Below are positions 52,695-59,777 of a stretch of 64,000 nt of DNA, piece by piece. Origin of the DNA: Endozoicomonas sp965199185 (GTDB taxonomy: Bacteria > Pseudomonadota > Gammaproteobacteria > Pseudomonadales > Endozoicomonadaceae); NCBI GenBank assembly GCA_965199185.1, contig CBDAQW010000033.1:124001-188000 (forward strand). The letters are read 5' to 3'. The notes below the pieces were generated by a model. It searched no databases. It was not told where the DNA came from and worked only from the letters and a program-made list of their open reading frames with translations. The position numbers and the translations under genes are program-made. Within the stretch, counting starts at the first letter, position 1. Every line of letters starts with the position of its first letter.

Positions 52695-54053
52695 ATGGAC
52701 TGGTATAAAAAAATCAATTTCTCCGGTATTCCAGTATATAAAGCAATTGCTCATGGAATAGCTGATGCAGTCAATCATGGCGAACTCAAACCAAATGATA
52801 AGCTACCAACTCAGAGATATCTGTCAGCAGTTATAGGTTGTACTGTTGGCACGATCACAAGAGCTTATAAATATGCAGAAGAAATGGGTTTGGTTTTATC
52901 TATCATTGGTAGCGGCTCGTATATTAAAGCTCAGAGCGATCTTGGATTTTCAATACCGGACACCAACAAAAAAGATATCGTTAACTTATCCATTAACACC
53001 CCATCTCTACACAGCAGAGCAGCCTTTATGTCACAAACGTTACAGGCTGTGGGTGATAAGATGCTATACAATTCTAGTATCTTGGATTATCAAAATAATC
53101 TAGGAACTGAGATCCATCGGAAAACCTTACTTGATTGGTATATTTCTTCAGGAATAAAAGCAGAGCCTGAAAATGTCGTTATTACGTCAGGAGGACAACA
53201 CGGAGTATCTCTTGCACTGAGCACGATAATGAGGCCGAACGACACCCTGCTAACTGAATCAGTTTCTTATCCTGGAATATCTCCCTTAGTTGAAAGATAT
53301 CATCTTAAAATAAAAACTATTGAAATTGACGAGCAAGGTATTATTCCTGAAAGTCTTGATGATTGTTGTCGAAAATTCATACCTAAATGCCTATTTATAA
53401 ATCCAAGGATCCATAATCCAACTACAGCAAAAATGAGTAGTGCCCGGAAAAAATTGATTGCTAAGATCGCTGAAAAATATAAGTTATTTATCATTGAAGA
53501 TGACATTCTTTCACATCATACAGAACCATCTACGCCTATCTATAATTATTACCCTAAAAGAACAATTTATATTTCAAGTGTCTCAAAATCTCTAGCACCT
53601 AGTTTGCGTGTCGGTATTATCATCTCGAATGATGACCTGATTAAAAAGATAGGTTCCACTTTGAAAAATGACATATGGATGACATCGCCTATAATGTCTG
53701 AAATTGCAACGTATTGGATAAATAATGGAATCGCAGAACAATTGTTGAGGGCTGACAAATATGAACTAGCTCGACGATCAAGTTATTTAGAGGAGATTTT
53801 TAAAAATTCTGATTATGTCTATAGTTCAGGTTCACCACATGTATGGCTCTACTTACCAAATAATTGGACACCTAGAAAATTTTCTGAGTCAATGAAAAAC
53901 GAAGGTGTTCTTATAAAAAATAGCGATGATTTTGTATTGAACAATAAAAATATGATTAACGCTGTCAGAGTCAGTTTGACATCACCCAGTGAAAGCAATT
54001 TGGTAAAAGGTGCTCTATTAAAAATTGCTCAAAAAATGAAAACGACTAATTAA
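52695..54053 (+). CDS. MocR/GntR-family PLP-binding transcription regulator
   Basis: A 452-residue protein. Residues 1-75 form a GntR winged helix-turn-helix (NDKLPTQRYLSAVIGCTVGTITRAYKYAEEMG); residues about 85-450 are a fold-type I aminotransferase-like domain with the PLP lysine in YISSVSKSLAPSLRVG. MocR regulators bind PLP and sense an amine or amino acid by forming an external aldimine. It is divergent from the acyltransferase operon over a shared 94-base region with a perfect inverted repeat, so it probably controls that operon in response to an amino acid. Confidence 0.9.
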   Translation: MDWYKKINFSGIPVYKAIAHGIADAVNHGELKPNDKLPTQRYLSAVIGCTVGTITRAYKYAEEMGLVLSIIGSGSYIKAQSDLGFSIPDTNKKDIVNLSINTPSLHSRAAFMSQTLQAVGDKMLYNSSILDYQNNLGTEIHRKTLLDWYISSGIKAEPENVVITSGGQHGVSLALSTIMRPNDTLLTESVSYPGISPLVERYHLKIKTIEIDEQGIIPESLDDCCRKFIPKCLFINPRIHNPTTAKMSSARKKLIAKIAEKYKLFIIEDDILSHHTEPSTPIYNYYPKRTIYISSVSKSLAPSLRVGIIISNDDLIKKIGSTLKNDIWMTSPIMSEIATYWINNGIAEQLLRADKYELARRSSYLEEIFKNSDYVYSSGSPHVWLYLPNNWTPRKFSESMKNEGVLIKNSDDFVLNNKNMINAVRVSLTSPSESNLVKGALLKIAQKMKTTN

Positions 54054-54206
54054 TGTGTAAAAGTTCAAAGCTCTGGGATTCATACACCCCTTCGCTTGCG
54101 GGAAAGTGCTTAGAGAACACTCCAGATCGAGAACCTTGAGGGGGATTTGATTTTGAAACCCCCAAATAAGGTAGTTAGTTAAGGATCTACTACCAAAAAA
54201 TCTGCT

Positions 54207-54764
54207 CTAATTACGTAAGCTTGCTGGCAACCACCGATAGAGGGTAGGTACTGAAACGCCAAGGTTGTTTGCCACTTCCTTGGGAGGAATGCCGTCAGTC
54301 AGCAGCTTTCTAGCAGCATCAATTTTTGAGTCTGTCATCCGCCGCTTGCGCCCCCCAACCTTTCCTCGCTGGCGTGCGGTTTCAAGACCTGCCTTAGTGC
54401 GCTCAACGATCAATTCGCGCTCCATTTGAGCAAGGCTTGCCATGACATGGAAAAAGAATCGTCCTGCTGTTGTTGAAGTATCAATGTTGTCTGTGAGGCT
54501 GACGAAATGACAGCCCTGCTGTTCAAGCTCATTCACTAGGGTAATCAGACTTCTAGCACTTCTCCCAAGGCGATCCAGTTTCCAGACAACCAAGGTGTCC
54601 CCATCACGCAACACCTCAAAGGCGAGCTTCAAGCCCTCTCGGTTACTTTGCGTTCCGCTAGCTTTGTCTTCATATATCTTTGTGCAACCGGCTTCCGATA
54701 GAGCCTTCCGTTGTAATGAAAGATCCTGATCTTTTGTTGATACTCTTGCATAGCCGATTTTCAT
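54207..54764 (-). CDS. tnpR: Serine recombinase (Tn3-type resolvase)
   Basis: A 185-residue serine recombinase with the catalytic Ser in GYARVSTKDQDLSLQ and conserved Arg residues in KLDRLGRSARSL and MERELIVERTKAGLE, ending with a helix-turn-helix (PPKEVANNLGVSVPTLYRW). This is the usual size of Tn3 resolvases, which resolve cointegrates at the res site. It is on the minus strand next to the VapD-like gene and divergent from the transposase. Confidence 0.92.
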   Translation of the reverse strand: MKIGYARVSTKDQDLSLQRKALSEAGCTKIYEDKASGTQSNREGLKLAFEVLRDGDTLVVWKLDRLGRSARSLITLVNELEQQGCHFVSLTDNIDTSTTAGRFFFHVMASLAQMERELIVERTKAGLETARQRGKVGGRKRRMTDSKIDAARKLLTDGIPPKEVANNLGVSVPTLYRWLPASLRN

Positions 54765-54765
54765 A

Positions 54766-55047
54766 TCAGCCTTCCTTAATCATTCCTGTGAAATCAGACC
54801 ACTGCTCAACTCTAAATGCTCTGATATCCCTGACTGAAGCAGGAAACCAAGGAAGTGCTTTCAAGGCCGTGATAGCTCGGAATAGATTTGCCATGTTTTC
54901 ATCATCTGTGACGTAAAGGCTTCCTTGAACTCTCCTGAAGCCGAGTGCAGAGAGTGTAGAACCAATCTCAATATAAGCCTGTGGTACACCTTTCGGATGA
55001 TTCTTTTCTGTCTCTGCAACAACCAAGTCAAAAGCAATAGCGAACAT
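54766..55047 (-). CDS. vapD: VapD-like endoribonuclease toxin
   Basis: A 93-residue protein starting MFAIAFDLVV with GFRRVQGSLYVTDDENMANL and FPASVRDIRAFRVEQW near the C-terminus, matching the VapD family. VapD has a Cas2-like ferredoxin fold and ribonuclease activity in several bacteria. Its ATG overlaps the stop of the preceding vapX-like gene (ATGA), the usual antitoxin-first order. Confidence 0.85.
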   Translation of the reverse strand: MFAIAFDLVVAETEKNHPKGVPQAYIEIGSTLSALGFRRVQGSLYVTDDENMANLFRAITALKALPWFPASVRDIRAFRVEQWSDFTGMIKEG

Positions 55048-55247
55048 CAGTGAGCAACCGGATCGTTTTTGATATTTGAGTATCTATATTCAGTTTTTTC
55101 TCCCGACTCTGGGATCTGAATAAGGACAATCCAGTCATCCCGGTCAACCGGCCTGATAGGTTCAAGAATTTTGTACGAAGGACCCAGTTTGCCAAACTGC
55201 CGATATTGACCGATTAGTTTAGGTTCAGGGAATTGATCTTGAGGCAT
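55047..55247 (-). CDS. VapX/DUF5397-like antitoxin
   Basis: A 66-residue protein (start at 55247, GGAG 9 bases upstream). The pattern LIGQYRQFGKLGPSYKILEP, then VLIQIPESGEKTEYRYSNIKNDPVAH, resembles the small partner (DUF5397/VapX) found directly before vapD. It would neutralise VapD. Located between resolvase/toxin and the transposase within the transposon. Confidence 0.7.
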   Translation of the reverse strand: MPQDQFPEPKLIGQYRQFGKLGPSYKILEPIRPVDRDDWIVLIQIPESGEKTEYRYSNIKNDPVAH

Positions 55248-55264
55248 TTTTTGTCTCCAGATTA

Positions 55265-55400
55265 TCAAAACTCGTTTAACAGTATAAAATTGAGAATTTC
55301 ATTTCAAGAATAGTTTTTGAGAATCTAAAAGCAAGATTTTTAGGGAAGGAGTCTGAAACTCGTCTATCTTATCGAAAACCACCGTTTTTGAGAATAAAGA
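55265..55400. promoter_or_regulatory. Candidate res site of the transposon
   Basis: The AT-rich space between the vapX-like gene and the transposase contains three direct copies of TTGAGAAT (55290-55297, 55317-55324, 55388-55395), and a related TTCAAGAA. Tn3-type res sites are built of several resolvase subsites in such a divergent intergenic region. Subsite boundaries could not be defined. Confidence 0.4.
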
Positions 55401-55412
55401 TAACCGCCACCG

Positions 55413-58358
55413 ATGGTCGCAATTCATGAAACGGCTTACCCAAGGCTGCGCTCTCGTACCACTTTTGACGATCTGGATGGTTCGATCTGGGAGCCCAAAC
55501 CCGATGAAATGGACTGGATTAATGGTCAGGTAAAAAAGCCTCTGCACCGCCAGGTACTTTTGACCATGCTGAAGATGTTCCAACATCTGGGCTATCACAC
55601 AGGTTTTGATGACCTTCCCGCTGGGTACATTCAATATTATGGGAAGATAACAAAGAGTCGGAGTTCCGATGCAGAAGTTAGGAGGCACAGGGACTCTTCC
55701 GCAAGAAGCACTTATCTGAGCCTGCTGAGGGATCGCTTCAAAGTAAAACCCGCTGGCAAGAACATCACCATACAGCTGGCCTATGAGTCAGCAAAAAGCA
55801 AACACCATTTGGCAGATATCGTCAATGAAGTCCTTGAGAACCTGATTAAAGACTCTTATGAACTTCCTCCCTTTGATGCGCTGGCTCGGATAGCAAGTGA
55901 CCAGCGCCGAAGAGTCAATAAAGAACTCTACAGCAAATACTTTGCTTCCCTTGATGAAAAGGCCAGGCAGGTTCTCTCATCATTACTGGATGAGGAATCA
56001 TGGGAAAAGCTGAAAAAAGAGCCGGGAAAACTGACGACAAAAAACACAACCAATACACTGGAAGTGTTGAGCTGGCTTCGCAAGCAACAGGCAGGTCTAC
56101 CTAACTTACCGGATATCACACCTGACAAATACCGGGATTTGCAGCTTGAAGCCCGAGCCCTAGATCGTTCTGAAATGGCGCGATTAAGAAAGGGTAAGCA
56201 AGAGCTGCTGCTGACGATCCTACTCCGTTACCGACTTTCCCGCACCCTTGATGATGCGGCTGATTTACTGATCAAACTAATGCGGCGCATGCATACTCGG
56301 GCAGATAAGAAGCTGAAAGACTGGCTGAAAAATAAAACGAAACAGCAGGAGCAGCTTATCGGGCAGCTGAAGGATGTTACCGTTGCTTACCAGGGGAGTA
56401 GCAGAGACGATCAGCATAAACTCCGGAATATAGGCACAGCCCTGAAACACAATCCGCAGGAAGTGATCGACTCCTGCGACCAGCTACTGACTTACTCAAG
56501 CAACAACTACCTCTCGTTTTTACTGCCTATGTTCAAAAACCACAGAGCAAATCTTTTTGATGCCCTGAGCCTGCTGAAGGTGAGAACGCCTCATAATGAC
56601 TATGAGCTGATCAAAGCCATACTGTTTATCAAGAAACACCAGGCATCACGTAAAAGCCATATTGATGTATCCAACAGCTCTGTACCCCTAAAGTGGATAC
56701 CTGCAAGAAAATGGTGGACTTCAGTCACAGAGACCCAAAAGAAAGGTGAACCCGTTACCAAAGTACATCGCCTTTATCTTGAGCTATGCCTCTTTACGCT
56801 GGTTGCAGAAGCACTCAGGTCAGGCGACTTGTTTGTTGAAGACAGTGAGAATTATAGTGATTTCAGAACGCAGTTTATCTCAGAAGAAGAGTATCAAGAG
56901 CAGTTCGAAGATTTCTGTCAAATGATGGGCTATCCCTACAATGGTGGCGACTTTTGCAGGCAGCTCAAAGCCAGGCTTCACGCCGTCTGCAAAAAGGCTG
57001 ATGAGCAGTTCCCTGATAATACTGAAGTGCAGGTCATTAATAAAAAGCTATGTATCACCCCAGTCAAGGCAGAGAAACCAACACCTGAACAAGAGGCTCT
57101 CGCATCCCTGATCAAAGAGCGTATGCCACCCAAAAATATTCTGGATGTACTGTCTGAAACTGAAAAATGGCTGAATCTCAGCAAGCATGTCCGGCCTCTG
57201 TCGGGCAACCGATCCAGAATCGACAATATAGAAGAGCGCTTCGTTCTTAACCTGCTCTGTTACGGGTGTAACCTTGGGCCAGTTCAATTATCCCGCTCAG
57301 TCCAGAATATCAGCCGCAAACAAATTGCACGGCTGAACCTGAAGCACTGCTCCGAAGACACTCTCATAAAATGTATCAGGGATGTCATCAATGGCTATAA
57401 CCAGTTCTCGCTGCCGGGCTACTGGGGAACCGGCAAAAGAGCCTCAGCAGACGGCACAAAATGGGATGTGTACGAAAACAACCTTCTGTCCGAGTACCAT
57501 ATTCGGTATGGGGGCTATGGCGGCATCGCCTACTACCACCTCAGCGACAAATACATTTGCCTTTTTTCCCGCTTTATACCCTGCGGTGTTTATGAGGCAA
57601 TTTATATCCTGGACGGGCTTCTGCAGAATGATTCCGATATTCAGCCCGATACGGTTCACTCTGACACACATGGGCAAAGCCTTGCTGTTTTCGGACTTGC
57701 TTATTTACTGGGAATCAAGCTGATGCCCAGGATAAAGAACATAAAGCGGTTAAATTTGCACAGACCAGAGGCAGGAGCCAGATTCAAGCACATTAATGGT
57801 ATTTTCGCAGAGCCTATCGACTACAAGGTAATCGAAAGAGAGTTTCCGGAAATGTTGAGAATCGCCATGTCAATCAAGGCCGGTAAGCTCACAGCATCAA
57901 CTATTGTTCGTCGCTTAACTGGAAAGAGCCGGAAAAACCAGCTGTATTATGGCTTCAGGGAGCTTGGCAGGGTCATACGCACCCAGTTTCTTATGGAGTA
58001 TATAGCGGATGGTGGCTTACGCCGTATGATCAATGCTTCAACCAACAAGAGTGAGCACTTTAACAAGTTTTCTGACTGGGTATTCTTCTACAACAAAGGC
58101 GTGATTCGGGAAAATGACCGGCACGAACAGGACAAAATTATTAAGTGGAACCACCTTGCCACTAACATGCTCATATTTTATAACGTCGAGGTGATGACGA
58201 GAGTATTGAAGGAGCTGAGAGAAGAAGGACACAAGATCACTGAAGACGACTTGAAGCACCTGTCTCCTTATATAGAGAGTGCGAACAGGTTGGGCGATTA
58301 TCGTCTTGAATTAGGTAAGCAAATACGACCGTTGGATTTTTCTATTTCTGTATTATAA
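55413..58358 (+). CDS. tnpA: Tn3-family transposase
   Basis: A 981-residue transposase, the normal size for the family. The N-terminal DUF4158-like region (YPRLRSRTTFDDLDG...) is followed by the DDE core: ADGTKWDVYENNLLSEYHIRYGGYGGIAYYH (first Asp region), HSDTHGQSLAVFGLAYLLG (second Asp), and a C-terminal end NRLGDYRLEL close to other Tn3 transposases. The frame is intact, and its stop is only 22 bases from the right inverted repeat. It should catalyse replicative transposition. Confidence 0.95.
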   Translation: MVAIHETAYPRLRSRTTFDDLDGSIWEPKPDEMDWINGQVKKPLHRQVLLTMLKMFQHLGYHTGFDDLPAGYIQYYGKITKSRSSDAEVRRHRDSSARSTYLSLLRDRFKVKPAGKNITIQLAYESAKSKHHLADIVNEVLENLIKDSYELPPFDALARIASDQRRRVNKELYSKYFASLDEKARQVLSSLLDEESWEKLKKEPGKLTTKNTTNTLEVLSWLRKQQAGLPNLPDITPDKYRDLQLEARALDRSEMARLRKGKQELLLTILLRYRLSRTLDDAADLLIKLMRRMHTRADKKLKDWLKNKTKQQEQLIGQLKDVTVAYQGSSRDDQHKLRNIGTALKHNPQEVIDSCDQLLTYSSNNYLSFLLPMFKNHRANLFDALSLLKVRTPHNDYELIKAILFIKKHQASRKSHIDVSNSSVPLKWIPARKWWTSVTETQKKGEPVTKVHRLYLELCLFTLVAEALRSGDLFVEDSENYSDFRTQFISEEEYQEQFEDFCQMMGYPYNGGDFCRQLKARLHAVCKKADEQFPDNTEVQVINKKLCITPVKAEKPTPEQEALASLIKERMPPKNILDVLSETEKWLNLSKHVRPLSGNRSRIDNIEERFVLNLLCYGCNLGPVQLSRSVQNISRKQIARLNLKHCSEDTLIKCIRDVINGYNQFSLPGYWGTGKRASADGTKWDVYENNLLSEYHIRYGGYGGIAYYHLSDKYICLFSRFIPCGVYEAIYILDGLLQNDSDIQPDTVHSDTHGQSLAVFGLAYLLGIKLMPRIKNIKRLNLHRPEAGARFKHINGIFAEPIDYKVIEREFPEMLRIAMSIKAGKLTASTIVRRLTGKSRKNQLYYGFRELGRVIRTQFLMEYIADGGLRRMINASTNKSEHFNKFSDWVFFYNKGVIRENDRHEQDKIIKWNHLATNMLIFYNVEVMTRVLKELREEGHKITEDDLKHLSPYIESANRLGDYRLELGKQIRPLDFSISVL

Positions 58359-58380
58359 ACAGCCGCTTAGATCATTTTTC

Positions 58381-58406
58381 TGACGTAAAAGCAATTTTGC
58401 AGGCCG
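58381..58406 (-). repeat. Right terminal inverted repeat of the Tn3-family transposon
   Basis: The complement of the left repeat (47310-47335), identical in all 26 bases. It adjoins the 5' fragment of smr at 58407. Confidence 0.88.
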
Positions 58407-58477
58407 AGGCCCGGTTTAACGTCGCCCATCTCTTCCAGAAAAGCGGTCAGGTCATCGGTATTGGTTTCAATGGTCAT
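58407..58477 (-). pseudogene. smr-domain gene, 5' fragment
   Basis: The start of an SmrA/YdaL-like gene: ATG at 58477, then MTIETNTDDLTAFLEEM and GDVKPG before the transposon end. FLEEMGDVKP matches the usual N-terminus of the family (F..AM.DV.PL), and the rest of the gene is at 46773-47309 on the same strand. This intergenic piece to pheS (58478-58667) shows no other gene; a weak GCCGC/GGCGG hairpin with T-rich tail lies at about 58615-58640. Confidence 0.85.
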
Positions 58478-58667
58478 GTTTCAATCTGTTTTTCGGAAGA
58501 TAATCAATTTTCCTGAAGGCTTGATTTTAAATAAATGGTTCGTTCTTTACCAATCAATCAAAATAACCCTGAATCCCGCTAATTACCGGTCATGTCTGTT
58601 AAAAAGCATTCTCAGCCGCTAGAATTGGCGGTTTCTTTTCTGTAGCACATCTGTCATCGGGAATCCC

Positions 58668-59684
58668 ATGGAGAATCTGGATAGCATTGTAACCAGCGCC
58701 CTCAGCGCCGTTAAAGCGGCCTCTGATATCGCTGGTCTGGACGAAATCCGTGTCCAATATCTGGGCAAGAAAGGTGAACTCACCTCTCTGCTGAAAAATC
58801 TGGGCAAACTGTCAGCCGAAGAACGTCCAAAAGCAGGCGGTCTGATCAACAAAGGCAAACAGCAGGTTCAGGAAGCCATTAACAGCAAGAAGTCTGTAAT
58901 GGAGCAGGCGGCACTGGAAGCTCAGCTTGCCAGCGAAGCCATTGATGTCACTCTGAGTGGTCGTGGTCAGGACTTGGGCACTGTGCACCCGATCACCCGC
59001 ACTATGGAGCGGATCTCTGAGTATTTTGGCAATATCGGTTTTACCGTTGAACAGGGGCCGGAAATTGAAGATGACTATCATAACTTCGAAGCTCTGAATA
59101 TCCCGGATCACCATCCTGCCCGTGCTATGCACGACACATTCTACTTTGATGAAAAGACCGTTCTGCGCACCCATACTTCACCAGTACAGATTCGCACGAT
59201 GGAACGTTTTGTTCAGCAGAATCAAGAACCTCCCATTGCCATCGTTTGCCCCGGTAAGGTGTATCGTTGCGATTCCGACCAGACTCACAGCCCGATGTTC
59301 CATCAGGTTGAAGGCCTGTACGTGGCAGAAAAAGCCAGCTTTGCGGATCTGAAGAGTTTGTTGTCTGACTTCCTGCGGGTCTTCTTTGAACGTGATGACC
59401 TGGAGGTGCGTTTCCGCCCTTCTTATTTCCCATTCACTGAGCCTTCCGCCGAGGTGGATATCGAATGGGGTCGTCATGGCGACGGCTCTATCAAATGGCT
59501 TGAAGTGCTGGGTTGTGGCATGGTGCATCCGGATGTATTCCGCGCTTCCGGCATTGACCCTGAAAAGTACACCGGTTTTGCCTTTGGTATGGGGGTAGAG
59601 CGTTTTGCCATGTTGCGTTATGGCGTTAGCGACCTGCGTCAGTTCTTTGAGAACGATCTGCGATTCCTGAATCAGTTCCGTTAA
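58668..59684 (+). CDS. pheS: Phenylalanyl-tRNA synthetase alpha subunit
   Basis: The 338-residue catalytic subunit charging tRNA(Phe) with phenylalanine. A coiled-coil N-terminus (1-85) is followed by class II motifs: RTHTSPVQIR (motif 2 region), FHQVEGLYVAE, and GFAFGMGVERFAMLRYG (motif 3). Length is near the E. coli 327. It precedes pheT by 93 bases, with no visible short Phe-rich leader peptide. Confidence 0.96.
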   Translation: MENLDSIVTSALSAVKAASDIAGLDEIRVQYLGKKGELTSLLKNLGKLSAEERPKAGGLINKGKQQVQEAINSKKSVMEQAALEAQLASEAIDVTLSGRGQDLGTVHPITRTMERISEYFGNIGFTVEQGPEIEDDYHNFEALNIPDHHPARAMHDTFYFDEKTVLRTHTSPVQIRTMERFVQQNQEPPIAIVCPGKVYRCDSDQTHSPMFHQVEGLYVAEKASFADLKSLLSDFLRVFFERDDLEVRFRPSYFPFTEPSAEVDIEWGRHGDGSIKWLEVLGCGMVHPDVFRASGIDPEKYTGFAFGMGVERFAMLRYGVSDLRQFFENDLRFLNQFR

Positions 59685-59777
59685 AACGCACCCCGGTTTT
59701 AGGAGTGAGTTGATGGGCTTGAACAATGTGCGATTTAGAAAATAAATGCTTCTTTGAAGCATTTATAGGTGAGAAAA

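Larger units (their letters stand above)
47310..58406. mobile_element. 11.1-kb Tn3-family transposon carrying an amino-acid pathway operon
   Basis: The ends are perfect 26-bp inverted repeats beginning CGGCCTGCAAAATTGC: 47310-47335 and 58381-58406. They sit exactly at the two breakpoints of a split smr gene. Contents from left to right: left repeat with an IS4-type insertion, exporter, AlaX-like editor, PLP synthase, two acyltransferases, MocR regulator, resolvase, VapD/VapX-like pair, candidate res region, Tn3 transposase, right repeat. No matching 5-bp target duplication was found at the smr junctions, which may mean later rearrangement. The cargo is clearly more AT-rich than the flanking core genes. 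Confidence 0.85.

Noticed and set aside
47305..58411. A 5-bp target duplication for the Tn3-family element
   Set aside because: The bases next to the two repeats (GTGTC on the left, AGGCC on the right) do not match under any boundary tried.
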